From Providencia sp. PROV188 (GTDB taxonomy: Bacteria; Pseudomonadota; Gammaproteobacteria; Enterobacterales; Enterobacteriaceae): a stretch of 64,000 nucleotides of DNA. Position 1 is the first letter of the stretch, and every line of letters starts with the position of its first letter. The stretch covers positions 2,108,001 through 2,172,000 of the forward strand of contig NZ_CP097291.1 in assembly GCF_027595165.1 (NCBI RefSeq), in the 5' to 3' direction. This document shows, piece after piece, positions 16,653-24,349 of this stretch. The position numbers and the translations under genes were made by a program. The notes under the pieces are model-generated. The model was not told the origin of the DNA, did not search any database, and saw only the letters and a list, made by a program, of their open reading frames with translations.

Positions 16653-17853
16653 CGGTTTTCCCCTCCTGTTTTGAGGATTCTGGCTTTGTGGTCATGTTTA
16701 GTGGCATGAGATAGATATCACCACCTTCGCGCGGATTGAGCTCTTCCAGTTCACGGCATTCATTAGGTGAATAGATCCCCCAATTGATACCCGTTGCATA
16801 GGCATCAAATCGAGATTTCATGTCCCCACGAAGCAGTGCGCCTGTATTAAATTTGGCGTAGAAAACACCTTGTTTGCTTGGTTTGACTAAACCAATATTG
16901 ATACGCTGCTCAATACGAATAAGGTAGGGAACCAAGGAGTAATTGATAAAGCCGATCCCGAGGTTTTCAATGTTATTGAATGTCGCCCTATCAGTGTTCT
17001 GCACCAAATGCAGTGGAACGCGAAAAATACGGCAAATCTCTTCGAGCTGGAATTTTCGAGTTTCAAGAAACTGAGCATCTTCCGCGGATAAACTGATTTG
17101 CTGCCACTTCAGCCCCATTTCTAAAATCATAGGTTTATGGGCATTCGTTAGCCCTTGATGATTCGCTTCAAAATCATTTTTTAACCGGTCAAAAGCAGGG
17201 TCTGAAAGTTCCTGATCTGTTTGGAGTACACCACTGGTCACTGCACCGTTACCAAATAGACGGGCGCCATGCTCTTCGGTTGCCAAACCGAGACCAATAG
17301 CTTGCTTAGCATAAGCAATAGGGCTTAACCCCGTTAACCCATCTAATGTAAAAATACGAACATGCCAAATTTCATTTTGAGATAGCGTTCGACAGTCCCC
17401 ATTGGGGAAGGTCACCTTATACTCAGGCTCCCAATTACTGTTTAACTTCGGAGTAACTGAGCTTGGATCCAGTGGTAATAATTCGACGACCTCCCCGAGT
17501 GCAAAAACTTTATAAGCGTAGAAATTACCTCTCAAACACAAACAGGCAATTAATAGCTCCCAAAACTCTTGCGGTGTCATGTAATTATTGGGCTTAACGG
17601 ACAGTAGCTTATTTAATCGCTCTCGTGTCGCTCGCTTATTCCCTCGCTCTAATTGCTCGTATAAAGAACACGGCAGCATTCCCACTGATTCAGCGAGCAC
17701 CCGAACACAACCAAAAACCCCTGTTAATTGCATGGCAAGTTGCGGGCTTACACGGCGACCAGAATAAGTATTATAAGAAAGACCTATAAGCTCACTCAGT
17801 TCATGAGATGTCATCCCCTCACTGGATTTACGAAATAGACCAGGAAAAAACAT
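16624..17853 (-). CDS. Portal protein, HK97 family
   Basis: A 409-residue portal, the dodecameric ring through which DNA is packaged and ejected. Family motifs are SGRRVSPQLAMQLTGVFGCV, PNNYMTPQEFWELLIACLCL and FGNGAVTSGVLQTDQELSD. It follows a small membrane protein gene and overlaps the protease gene. The acidic, Lys-rich last 30 residues are variable in the family. Confidence 0.95.
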   Translation of the reverse strand: MFFPGLFRKSSEGMTSHELSELIGLSYNTYSGRRVSPQLAMQLTGVFGCVRVLAESVGMLPCSLYEQLERGNKRATRERLNKLLSVKPNNYMTPQEFWELLIACLCLRGNFYAYKVFALGEVVELLPLDPSSVTPKLNSNWEPEYKVTFPNGDCRTLSQNEIWHVRIFTLDGLTGLSPIAYAKQAIGLGLATEEHGARLFGNGAVTSGVLQTDQELSDPAFDRLKNDFEANHQGLTNAHKPMILEMGLKWQQISLSAEDAQFLETRKFQLEEICRIFRVPLHLVQNTDRATFNNIENLGIGFINYSLVPYLIRIEQRINIGLVKPSKQGVFYAKFNTGALLRGDMKSRFDAYATGINWGIYSPNECRELEELNPREGGDIYLMPLNMTTKPESSKQEGKTDADNDKATA

Positions 17854-17855
17854 AG

Positions 17856-18032
17856 TTACCCCTTACCATTTTTCGGCTGGCCCATCGACTTAGAAACTAA
17901 GTAGGACCATAAAAGGCATAACAACCCCGCAGTGATATAGCCAATAGGGGGATAAACCAACCAAGCACCAAACGACAGTAAACAGGCACCCGCAATCCCA
18001 ACCAATAAGGCTGTAATCGTTAAAAATTTCAT
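17856..18032 (-). CDS. Small two-TM membrane protein
   Basis: A 58-residue protein, mostly two hydrophobic segments (TALLVGIAGACLLSFGAWLV and PPIGYITAGLLCLLWSYLV) joined by a short turn and ending in basic residues. The ATG has AAGGAG five bases upstream, and the stop codon overlaps the RBS of the portal gene. It fits tightly between terminase and portal. Its function is not known. Confidence 0.75.
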   Translation of the reverse strand: MKFLTITALLVGIAGACLLSFGAWLVYPPIGYITAGLLCLLWSYLVSKSMGQPKNGKG

Positions 18033-18041
18033 TGAATCTCC

Positions 18042-19772
18042 TTAGAGAGAACGCAACCCGCGAGTCGCTAATACATCGGATAAATTTTGTTGTGGCTCAC
18101 CACCACCCACCAATTGACGGCTTTTTGCCGTAAACATGGCAACTGGACCATCAATTTTGTTTTCGGGTGTGGATTTGTTGGGGAAGATATTTTCGTTTCT
18201 ATCCGGTTTTACGGTGACGTTGGACAACATCCAAGCCATCATTGGATTATGATCGTGATGAAACTTACCTGCATACACATCAGCTTGAACGCTTTTCATG
18301 GCTTCAGACATGTTTTTAACTGTTTGAGCAACCTCAACTAGCGGAACACCTTCCTCCGCTAGCCGGCGAGAAAACTGAACTGCACTCCATGGGTCAAACC
18401 CTAATTCACGGACATCATCCCCCTCACACCACTTCAGGATGTCGTCTTTGATAATGTCATGATCAATCACTTCACCGTCAGTAAATTCCAAGTGACCGGC
18501 ATCTTCCCATTTCCGGTAAAGCTCTGCGATGTGTTTCGGTGCAGTGTCAATGCGATCCTCTGGTATCCAGAATTTGCACTTAATGTGCGTTTTTCCCTGC
18601 CCGTCCTCATACATCTTAATTGCTGCGGCAACGTCAATTTTGCTAGCCAAGTCAACGCCAACCCAAACCGGATAATGCTGTAACTCATCATCAGGGGCGT
18701 TAGCTGGGGCAGCCTCCCATTTGCTCATGTCCATCCATACTGACTCAGCATTCACCCACTTATTAAGGTGCTTAGTGAGAAAGTTAGGACGAGCAGCAAT
18801 TTGCTCTTTCGCCTTCTTGGCCAGACGTCGCATATCATCAAAACGCTTACAGACACCAAGCCCAGGATTAGCTTTTATCCAAACGGATTCATCAAAATCA
18901 TCGTCGCCATCATCGAGGGTATAAATAATGGCAAAGAAAGTGTCATCATCAACAACACCTGTTAGAACTTTGATTGCGTAATCTCGTAACTCGTAACAGA
19001 TCCCCTCTTTGTTAAAACCCGATGTTGTGATGGTAAATAAAAGCGACTGCAATCGCGCGCCCGTCGCCGTTTCAAGAACATCCCACACATCGCGAGTCTT
19101 ATGAGCATGGAGCTCATCGACTATCCCGCAATGAATATTCAAGCCATCGAGGTTATTCGCATCACTGGAAAGTGGTTCAAATTTAGACGCCGTTCGCTCT
19201 TGGTAAATCGCTAACTTGTTGTAATCAAATAAGCGACCTAGCGTTGTTTTCGCTTTTTTGACCATATTTTTGGCATCTTCAAACACAATACGTGCCTGAT
19301 CGCGAGTCGTTGCGGCTGAATAAACCTCAGCACCACCCTCGCCATCAGCCCCAGTCATGTATAAACCGATGCCGCTGGAGAGCGTTGATTTTGCATTCTT
19401 ACGAGCCACTTCATTAAATGCGGTTCGAAAACGACGAACAAAGATGGCGTCACCATCATCATCAAGAACTTGTTCACCGGTTAATTCATCAATTAACGGG
19501 ATAACAAACCCGAAAATATTAATCAAGATAAAGACATGCCACGGCATTAAATCAATCGGCTTCCCAGCCAATGCCCCTTTGACATGCGGGATAAAATTGT
19601 AAAAGTCGAGTATGTGCTGTGCGCGATCTTCAATGAAATAGATGTCACGCTCAGGACCATGCTCTAAATCATTTAAAAAACGCTGGCACGCTAAGCGCAC
19701 CAATTCGCACGCAACAATTTCTCCAGCCACGACCTGCTCGGCGTACTGAATTCCATCTGCTACGGTTGCCAT
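18042..19772 (-). CDS. Terminase large subunit
   Basis: A 576-residue packaging motor and nuclease. The ATPase part has the phage-type Walker A ARKNAKST near residue 125 and Walker B GIVDELHAHKT near 215. The nuclease domain has the first acidic motif VWVGVDLASKIDVAA near 375. AMFTAKSRQLVGGGEPQQN at the C-terminus is family-typical. It pairs with the P27-family small subunit immediately upstream. The group resembles HK97-type cos phages. Confidence 0.95.
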   Translation of the reverse strand: MATVADGIQYAEQVVAGEIVACELVRLACQRFLNDLEHGPERDIYFIEDRAQHILDFYNFIPHVKGALAGKPIDLMPWHVFILINIFGFVIPLIDELTGEQVLDDDGDAIFVRRFRTAFNEVARKNAKSTLSSGIGLYMTGADGEGGAEVYSAATTRDQARIVFEDAKNMVKKAKTTLGRLFDYNKLAIYQERTASKFEPLSSDANNLDGLNIHCGIVDELHAHKTRDVWDVLETATGARLQSLLFTITTSGFNKEGICYELRDYAIKVLTGVVDDDTFFAIIYTLDDGDDDFDESVWIKANPGLGVCKRFDDMRRLAKKAKEQIAARPNFLTKHLNKWVNAESVWMDMSKWEAAPANAPDDELQHYPVWVGVDLASKIDVAAAIKMYEDGQGKTHIKCKFWIPEDRIDTAPKHIAELYRKWEDAGHLEFTDGEVIDHDIIKDDILKWCEGDDVRELGFDPWSAVQFSRRLAEEGVPLVEVAQTVKNMSEAMKSVQADVYAGKFHHDHNPMMAWMLSNVTVKPDRNENIFPNKSTPENKIDGPVAMFTAKSRQLVGGGEPQQNLSDVLATRGLRSL

Positions 19773-19775
19773 TCA

Positions 19776-20249
19776 TCATTTGCGCTTTTTCAGAAATGCT
19801 TCTAGTGGATCTTCCTGCTCAGGACCTTTGACACTGACTTTTGTTCTTGCTGAAGGTGTCATGCCAAATTCACTGAGCATAGCTCGGATTCGCTTCCAAA
19901 CATCGGCTTTCATTGCAGCCGCTGGATGTGCTTTTTTGATAATGTCGCCAGTCATTGACGTAGTGTTGTAGGTATAACCTTCAGTATCGAGCACCTCGCA
20001 GTGATGCCGGTACTCAACGTATGCTTCAACTAATAATTCCAGAGCTTTTGCATCGAGCGTGCTCATGACACCCAGTGCATCTAACTCTTCTCCCATTTTC
20101 TTGAACCAATACTTACCCCGCTTATCAAAATACTTTGGTGTTTGGGGTACCCCTGACGGCGGTTTTGGTTCTTGTTTATTAATGGGTCGTTTTGATGGGT
20201 TCCCCCTCACCAATTGCAGATGTGACGGGGTTTTAGGTGGTCCAGCCAT
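19776..20249 (-). CDS. Terminase small subunit, P27 family
   Basis: A 157-residue DNA-recognition subunit of the packaging enzyme. The P27-family N-terminus (GPPKTPSHLQLVRGNPSKRP, then PPSGVPQTPKYF) and the helical core (LDAKALELLVEAYVEYRHH) are clear. The start has an AGGAGG RBS. The stop lies four bases before the large subunit start, so the two are probably co-translated. Confidence 0.92.
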   Translation of the reverse strand: MAGPPKTPSHLQLVRGNPSKRPINKQEPKPPSGVPQTPKYFDKRGKYWFKKMGEELDALGVMSTLDAKALELLVEAYVEYRHHCEVLDTEGYTYNTTSMTGDIIKKAHPAAAMKADVWKRIRAMLSEFGMTPSARTKVSVKGPEQEDPLEAFLKKRK

Positions 20250-20404
20250 GATAGAAACCTCCTATTAATTAACGCTGGGGATCCCCATAAAAAAGTTTTC
20301 TAACCTGCGGCGATATAACAAAAGGTAAGGCGGCGGTACTTTAGGGCGAGAGTGGTAGGGATTTGACCCACCCCTCCCCTCTGTAAGTTATCGCCATATA
20401 GCGA
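20250..20404. other. Possible cos region between HNH and terminase genes
   Basis: A 155-bp non-coding gap lies between the HNH and small terminase genes, the place of cos in many HNH-carrying HK97-like phages. It contains GGCGATATAAC and, further on, GTTATCGCC as a partial inverted repeat, and a G/C-rich stretch. There is no direct evidence for cutting here. Confidence 0.3.
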
Positions 20405-20758
20405 TTATCTTCTGGTTCGTTCACTTGCCGTCTTGCTTCTATGGCACGACCAGCACAGCGCTTGCAGATTGCTATCATCATCGGTACCGCCATGCGCCTT
20501 GGGCTTGATGTGGTCCACTGTCTTGGCTTCGGTTGGTCTACCTGACTTCAGACACTCTTGGCATAGATGCTTATCACGATACAGAACACGAGCGCGTATC
20601 TTATCCCACTTGGAACCATAGCCGCGCTCATGGCGACTCTTGCCCTGCTGGTGGCTTTCCCATCCTGCATTCATGTGCTCTTGACAGTAGCCACTACGGT
20701 CAGTGGTTGTTTTACTACAGCCATGCTTGCGGCAGGCGCGAGGTATACGAGGAGGCAT
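20405..20758 (-). CDS. HNH endonuclease
   Basis: A 117-residue HNH nuclease with zinc-binding Cys pairs and the motif CQECLKSGRPTEAKTVDHIK followed by NLQALCWSCHRSKT. HNH proteins next to terminase genes take part in cos cleavage and packaging in HK97-like phages. It precedes the small terminase subunit. It sits two bases after the upstream small gene, so it belongs to the same late transcript. Confidence 0.9.
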   Translation of the reverse strand: MPPRIPRACRKHGCSKTTTDRSGYCQEHMNAGWESHQQGKSRHERGYGSKWDKIRARVLYRDKHLCQECLKSGRPTEAKTVDHIKPKAHGGTDDDSNLQALCWSCHRSKTASERTRR

Positions 20759-20759
20759 G

Positions 20760-21032
20760 TCAGACTACCTTTGCATTATTACGCAAAGCATCAATCGCAG
20801 CTTTCTGCGCTACTTTCCGTACTGCATCGGCGATTGCTTTATCTTGGTCTTTAATTATATCTACTGTCCGATTGAGATCTTCTTGAGGCTGGTGGATTTC
20901 TATCGCATTTGTTAGTACAGCATCAACCATTAGCCCAGTAATGCGCTTCAGCTGCGCTTCGAGCTTATCCAACCCAGTGGTATCAACTGATACTTTGATA
21001 CTTAACTCAGTGACTTCTTTTTTATCTGACAT
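20760..21032 (-). CDS. Small phage protein, function unknown
   Basis: A 90-residue, mostly helical and charged protein beginning MSDKKEVTELSIKVSVDTTG. I do not recognise the family. The ATG at 21032 has GGAG 9 bases upstream. It is the first gene of the packaging block after the 1.6-kb non-coding region and ends two bases before the HNH gene. Confidence 0.65.
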   Translation of the reverse strand: MSDKKEVTELSIKVSVDTTGLDKLEAQLKRITGLMVDAVLTNAIEIHQPQEDLNRTVDIIKDQDKAIADAVRKVAQKAAIDALRNNAKVV

Positions 21033-21044
21033 AACTTTCTCCAC

Positions 21045-21084
21045 AAATGAAAAAACCACCAATGATTAGCTGGTGGCTATTTAG
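21045..21084. repeat. Repeat copy 1 (terminator-type), related to 22154-22193
   Basis: About 40 bp including CCACCAATGATTAGCT is repeated at 22154-22193 with a few changes. Here CCACCA pairs with TGGTGG and, on the minus strand, GGTGGTTTTTTC ends the hairpin, so this copy can act as a minus-strand terminator just upstream of the 20760-21032 gene. In the other copy the stem is broken. Confidence 0.6.
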
Positions 21085-21520
21085 AATATTGTGCTAATTA
21101 AATTTATATGACTCTGGGAAATCGGCTAACCGACCACTATTAAAACCAATATAAAACTCTATCAATGCTACTCAATGAATAGCATTTGTAGAATTAAATA
21201 AAATTATGTCTCTCCATAAGTCACGCCGCTTCTTCTCCAATGGCTGACGTTTCCACCGCATGAGCTATCCACACTTGGATTCGTTGTTTTTGATTCTATA
21301 TATGCGCTATCCGCTTAGAGGTTGCGGGTCTCAGCTAACATATAAGACAGCGACAACGCAGCGCCTCGCTCGCAATTATTCTAGTAGCAGAACGCAATGC
21401 TCATCAGAACCTGAATAAGCAATCAGACCTTCATATTGGATTAAGAAATAAATAGTGATACCATCTTATCGCCGGTCAAGGATGACTGGACCTACAATAA
21501 TTATGAGTTTCTCTTGAATA

Positions 21521-21549
21521 CTCCCCTTTTAATAGAAGGGGATTTTTTT
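21521..21549 (+). terminator. Array terminator 1
   Basis: CCCCTT (21523-21528) pairs with AAGGGG (21536-21541), followed by seven T. Confidence 0.75.
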
Positions 21550-21694
21550 ATCACTTCTGAATATATTCATACAACTCTTCACAGAATTGTTCTGTTTGTA
21601 CGTAGATTTATTACATTAACTTGCTAATTTAAAATTACTTACTATGCTATGCTTTACATGGATATCATATTAAATGTTAATACTGTTCTTTTTA

Positions 21695-21721
21695 GCCCAA
21701 ATCTATGTGGGCCATTTTTTT
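21695..21721 (+). terminator. Array terminator 2
   Basis: GCCCA pairs with TGGGC across an eight-base loop, followed by CA and seven T. A promoter-like TTGCTA/TATGCT pair lies about 50 to 75 bases upstream. Confidence 0.75.
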
Positions 21722-21853
21722 GCCTATTAAAAAGCCCCTAATTGGAAGCTCATATTTTTAATATCCGCTTGAGATTACTACCTTTTTAAGGTTGTGGTCA
21801 TTCACGATTAACGTATAGTGACGTTACATTCATGAACTATTATTCTCTACTTT

Positions 21854-21879
21854 GCCCCGATATATGGGGCGTTTCTTTG
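21854..21879 (+). terminator. Array terminator 3
   Basis: GCCCC-GATATAT-GGGGC is followed by a T-rich tail interrupted by C and G. A promoter-like TTGTGG/TATAGT pair lies at 21792-21819. Confidence 0.6.
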
Positions 21880-21906
21880 TTGTTCAATTTCCCGTATTGC
21901 TTTTCT
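21877..21906. repeat. Direct repeat copy A (with 22124-22152)
   Basis: TTGTTGTTC followed by ATTTCCC, TATTG and TTTTCT is repeated at 22124-22152 with about 90 percent identity. Both copies lie after an array terminator, which suggests that the units arose by duplication. Confidence 0.65.
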
Positions 21907-22064
21907 TGTAGCTGCGCAGGCTGAAATTCGGACTACTCGTTACAAACCTTGAATAAATGTAACTTTAATTTACCTTTGCTTTCGTTGCATGACTTTTGCA
22001 TAGGTATATTAAATTCATCCCGATATGCTTGTTCATTGTTAATCCTGTGGAATACACCCCTTTA

Positions 22065-22091
22065 GGCCCCCCTGTCCGGGGCTATTTTTTT
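22065..22091 (+). terminator. Array terminator 4
   Basis: GCCCC (22066-22070) pairs with GGGGC (22078-22082), followed by TATTTTTTT. Confidence 0.75.
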
Positions 22092-22123
22092 GTCTATTAC
22101 AAAGCCCACTATTTCGAGGCTTG

Positions 22124-22152
22124 TTGTTGTTCGATTTCCCATATTGTTTTCT
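22124..22152. repeat. Direct repeat copy B (with 21877-21906)
   Basis: Second copy of the TTGTTGTTC...ATTTCCC...TTTTCT block. It runs directly into the second copy of the CCACCAATGATTAGCT repeat. Confidence 0.65.
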
Positions 22153-22153
22153 C

Positions 22154-22193
22154 AAATAAAAAACCACCAATGATTAGCTAATGACTGTTTATA
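22154..22193. repeat. Repeat copy 2, related to 21045-21084
   Basis: Shares CCACCAATGATTAGCT and flanks with 21045-21084, but the pairing arm TGGTGG has become TAATGA, so the terminator hairpin is lost. Confidence 0.6.
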
Positions 22194-22382
22194 TTTTAAT
22201 TAATATATATTTAATTGATAAAATATTAATCACATTAAGATTACCAGCATTAAATGTAAAAAAATTATTTAATTTTAAATATTTAAATCTATTTAAGTCT
22301 CATTGATGTTTAAGGGGATATAGTAATAAACAATTTCTTGTTAATCCTAGTTTGTTTCCATTCTTACGTTCCCAAACGTGTT

Positions 22383-22414
22383 GCCCAGTTCATCTTCCGT
22401 CTGGGCATTTTTTT
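22383..22414 (+). terminator. Array terminator 5
   Basis: GCCCAG (22383-22388) pairs with CTGGGC (22401-22406), followed by A and seven T. Confidence 0.8.
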
Positions 22415-22589
22415 AGCTCATACTTTATCCTGTATATTTATTAGCACTGAGACCACTTCTTCCACTACAACATTAGCAACATTCTATTTCTTTTTGTTAC
22501 ACACTGAAATCTACAAATTCGTTACTCTATTTTCGAGGTCTTAACGGTAGTAAGAATAATGATAATCAAGCTGTGTACTGGTACTCATT

Positions 22590-22628
22590 AGCCCGTTAGG
22601 TTAGTCTTCCCAACACGGGCTGCTTTTT
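22590..22628 (+). terminator. Array terminator 6
   Basis: AGCCCGT pairs with ACGGGCT across an 18-base loop, followed by GCTTTTT. Confidence 0.7.
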
Positions 22629-22662
22629 ATCCTTTAAGCTTTAACTTACCGTATTGATTTTA

Positions 22663-22839
22663 TTACCTCTTCACGCAGACAGCTATGCTATTAATTGCTT
22701 TAGCCGTTGTGAAATTACTCTCAATAGCTTTTTTAGCCATCTTACAAGTAGCTTCATTTTCAAACTCTTGTGAGCTTATTGATGCGAAGTCTGTTTCCGC
22801 AAAAGGAGCTGCGTACATTGCAAAAATTAATACCCACAT
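22663..22839 (-). CDS. Small exported-type phage protein
   Basis: A 58-residue protein beginning MWVLIFAMYAAPFAETDF, a probable signal segment with cleavage after AFA-like residues, followed by a short domain with two Cys (EATCKMAKKAIESN ... AVCVKR). Small proteins of this layout follow Rz genes in many enterobacterial prophages; their role is unknown. The ATG has AGAGG five bases upstream and lies 9 bases past the Rz stop codon, so it is the last gene of the lysis cassette. Confidence 0.6.
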   Translation of the reverse strand: MWVLIFAMYAAPFAETDFASISSQEFENEATCKMAKKAIESNFTTAKAINSIAVCVKR

Positions 22840-22848
22840 ATAAACCTC

Positions 22849-23280
22849 TTATCTTTTACATTCAGTAAAGTAATAATCTCTTAAGCCAAGGTATTGCTTT
22901 TCCAGTGTTTCAAGTTGCTCTTCGAGATTGAGTATATTTTCTTCAGTGTCTCTCGCCACGGGGGTGGATCTGCTAACATCCACGCTGGAGGTGGAACTGT
23001 TTTCGGCGCTTGTGCACTCGGCATTGATGTACACCCGCTTGCGACCAGAGCGAACATCATCGCGAAGCTTATCAATTTCAGCTTTTGCATTTGTGAGTTC
23101 CGTTGTGTGTTTAGTATCGAGTTCGTGAAGGGAGTTAATTCGATTTTCGTAATTTTGAATACTATTTGACAGTTCAGAATTTTCTTTTCTTAGTCGCTTA
23201 TTATCATCGTGAATGTTAACAGCCAACCATCCAGCAATAACGAGCATTAAAAAAAACCAAAACGAGTTATCTATCTTCAT
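22849..23280 (-). CDS. Rz inner-membrane spanin
   Basis: A 143-residue i-spanin with an N-terminal membrane anchor (residues 6-22, SFWFFLMLVIAGWLAV) and a long periplasmic coiled coil (KRLRKENSELSNSIQNYENR). It pairs with the Rz1 lipoprotein to fuse inner and outer membranes at lysis. Rz1 is encoded inside it in another frame. The start overlaps the stop of the small membrane protein gene (23277-23486) as ATGA. Confidence 0.92.
   Translation of the reverse strand: MKIDNSFWFFLMLVIAGWLAVNIHDDNKRLRKENSELSNSIQNYENRINSLHELDTKHTTELTNAKAEIDKLRDDVRSGRKRVYINAECTSAENSSTSSVDVSRSTPVARDTEENILNLEEQLETLEKQYLGLRDYYFTECKR
22881..23090 (-). CDS. Rz1 outer-membrane spanin lipoprotein, nested in Rz
   Basis: A 69-residue lipoprotein read in an alternative frame wholly inside Rz. 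The signal peptide ends in the lipobox LVASGC with Cys at residue 20. The mature part is Pro-rich (APKTVPPPAW, DPPPWRE), as in Rz1 proteins. The pairing of a membrane-anchored coiled-coil Rz with an embedded Pro-rich lipoprotein is diagnostic of a two-component spanin. Confidence 0.88.
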   Translation of the reverse strand: MQKLKLISFAMMFALVASGCTSMPSAQAPKTVPPPAWMLADPPPWRETLKKIYSISKSNLKHWKSNTLA

Positions 23281-23486
23281 AAGTTAACCTGCCGGGCTTT
23301 GTTGTAATTGACCGCACTTTGGCAGCGTTTTTCTAAACTTACTTTGTCAGTGCCACCGCAGGTATTGTCATTGAGTGCGTATACGCCAGCTGCCAAACAG
23401 ACGGGGATTCCGATAATGAAGCATAAGTAAACTCGCCATGGCATACGGCGTTTTCTATCTCTCTGCGTGTTATCAAGCCTTTCCAC
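23277..23486 (-). CDS. Small single-TM protein overlapping endolysin and Rz
   Basis: A 69-residue reading frame with a GTG start at 23486; an inner ATG starts at MPWRVYLCF. It has one membrane segment (YLCFIIGIPVCLAAGVYAL) and a Cys-containing tail (TCGGTDKVSLEKRCQSA). It shares 148 bases out of frame with the endolysin C-terminus and overlaps the Rz start as ATGA, so translational coupling is likely. It may assist or regulate lysis, but I do not recognise the family. Confidence 0.55.
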   Translation of the reverse strand: MERLDNTQRDRKRRMPWRVYLCFIIGIPVCLAAGVYALNDNTCGGTDKVSLEKRCQSAVNYNKARQVNL

Positions 23487-23899
23487 TCTTTATCCCCTGC
23501 GTATGTCCAGCGTTTAAGTTCGTTGCAAGCACCAGCGATATCACCAGCATTCAGTTTCTTCAGCATCGTAGAACGAGCAAAAGCACCTGTTCCTACGTTG
23601 TAAGCAAAGGAATAAATAGCGGCTCGGGTGTTATCGTCGATATCAACTTTAATTAAAGGGTCTACACCCTTTCTGACTTTGCTGAGGTCTTTTTCAAGCA
23701 AAGCTAAACATTCTGATTCTGTATATGTTTTGGTGAGGATAATGTCAGCACCCGTATGCCCAAAACAAACTGTGGTAACATTCACGACATCTTTATAAGG
23801 TTTAGTTTCCATCCCCTCAAAATAAGCAATCATGCTTACAGTCAAAGCAATTAAGCCACCAGCGGCAGCATTCTTGATTTTATTTGGTATTTTTGCCAC
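23339..23899 (-). CDS. SAR endolysin (phage lysozyme)
   Basis: A 186-residue muramidase of the P21 R type. The N-terminal hydrophobic segment (residues 11-26) is rich in Gly/Ala and acts as a signal-anchor-release domain in this family. The catalytic triad spacing is right: E28, eight residues, D37, five residues, T43, followed by VCFGHTG. The C-terminus beyond VCHGEF (about 30 residues) is longer than usual and overlaps another reading frame. It overlaps the pinholin gene by 20 bases. SAR endolysins are activated when pinholins depolarise the membrane. Confidence 0.9.
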   Translation of the reverse strand: MAKIPNKIKNAAAGGLIALTVSMIAYFEGMETKPYKDVVNVTTVCFGHTGADIILTKTYTESECLALLEKDLSKVRKGVDPLIKVDIDDNTRAAIYSFAYNVGTGAFARSTMLKKLNAGDIAGACNELKRWTYAGDKEWKGLITRREIENAVCHGEFTYASLSESPSVWQLAYTHSMTIPAVALTK

Positions 23900-24083
23900 T
23901 AGACTCCCCTTCTCTTAATTTGAATTCTTTCCGCTTGTAGTACCAATTCACCAAAAATGTGGCGACGGTACAGATGATCCCGATGAGCACCGCCCATTGG
24001 TCTAACGATAAAGCCCCAGCAGCAGTAGTGATAACTCCAAGAGCATAAGAAAAGGGGCTAGAGTATTTTTCGTGCATACGCAT
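23880..24083 (-). CDS. P21-like pinholin
   Basis: A 67-residue class II holin with two membrane segments (ALGVITTAAGALS and WAVLIGIICTVATFLVNWYY) and a basic/charged C-terminus (KRKEFKLREGESS). It resembles P21 S, notably LDQWAVLIG and the YYKRKE end. The N-terminus is MRMHEK, a dual-start arrangement like lambda and P21 holins, where the longer form is the antiholin. The ATG at 24083 has AGGGGG upstream; a GTG at 24089 is also in frame. It triggers lysis timing together with the SAR endolysin. Confidence 0.88.
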   Translation of the reverse strand: MRMHEKYSSPFSYALGVITTAAGALSLDQWAVLIGIICTVATFLVNWYYKRKEFKLREGESSGKNTK

Positions 24084-24181
24084 ATCCACCCCCTGCGGAG
24101 TGTTCCGATGTTTAGTTAATAGAAAGCCACCAGCATTAAAAGCCAGTGAGGATTAATGAAATCAGTTGAAATTTAGGCAAT

Positions 24182-24208
24182 AAAAAAGGCCACCAAAGTG
24201 GCCTTTTA
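24182..24208. terminator. Bidirectional terminator upstream of the pinholin
   Basis: AAAAGGCCAC-CAAA-GTGGCCTTTT has A and T tracts on both sides. On the minus strand it lies about 100 bases before the lysis genes and could be the tR'-type site that Q overcomes. The rest of the 24084-24349 gap shows no gene. Confidence 0.75.
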
Positions 24209-24349
24209 AGTAAGAAGGGTAAATAGGGAGCATAAAACCGTAATTGGTATATTGGTATGCACACATTAATTATTATTTAGCTTTAGCGCCCATGTTACAT
24301 AACACTTTTCATTAGTTTTTAGCTGAATACTAACTTATAGAAAATCAAT

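Larger units (their letters stand above)
21085..22662 (+). ncRNA. Gene-poor region with six tandem plus-strand terminators, possible small-RNA array
   Basis: No convincing gene is found in about 1.6 kb. Six intrinsic terminators follow one another on the plus strand only, ending near 21549, 21721, 21879, 22091, 22414 and 22628. Some units have promoter-like elements just upstream: TTGCTA/TATGCT with 16 bp at 21621-21648, TTGTGG/TATAGT with 16 bp at 21792-21819, and a lone TATAGT at 22319. Predicted RNAs of about 55 to 100 nt would run opposite to the late operon. Expression is inferred only. Confidence 0.5.

Noticed and set aside
21085..22200. Short minus-strand peptides in the array (for example one reading AIREIEQQRNAPYIGAK)
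   Set aside because: They look protein-like and two copies are related, but they lack start codons and RBS and pass through hairpins. They may be remnants; the repeated DNA explains their similarity.
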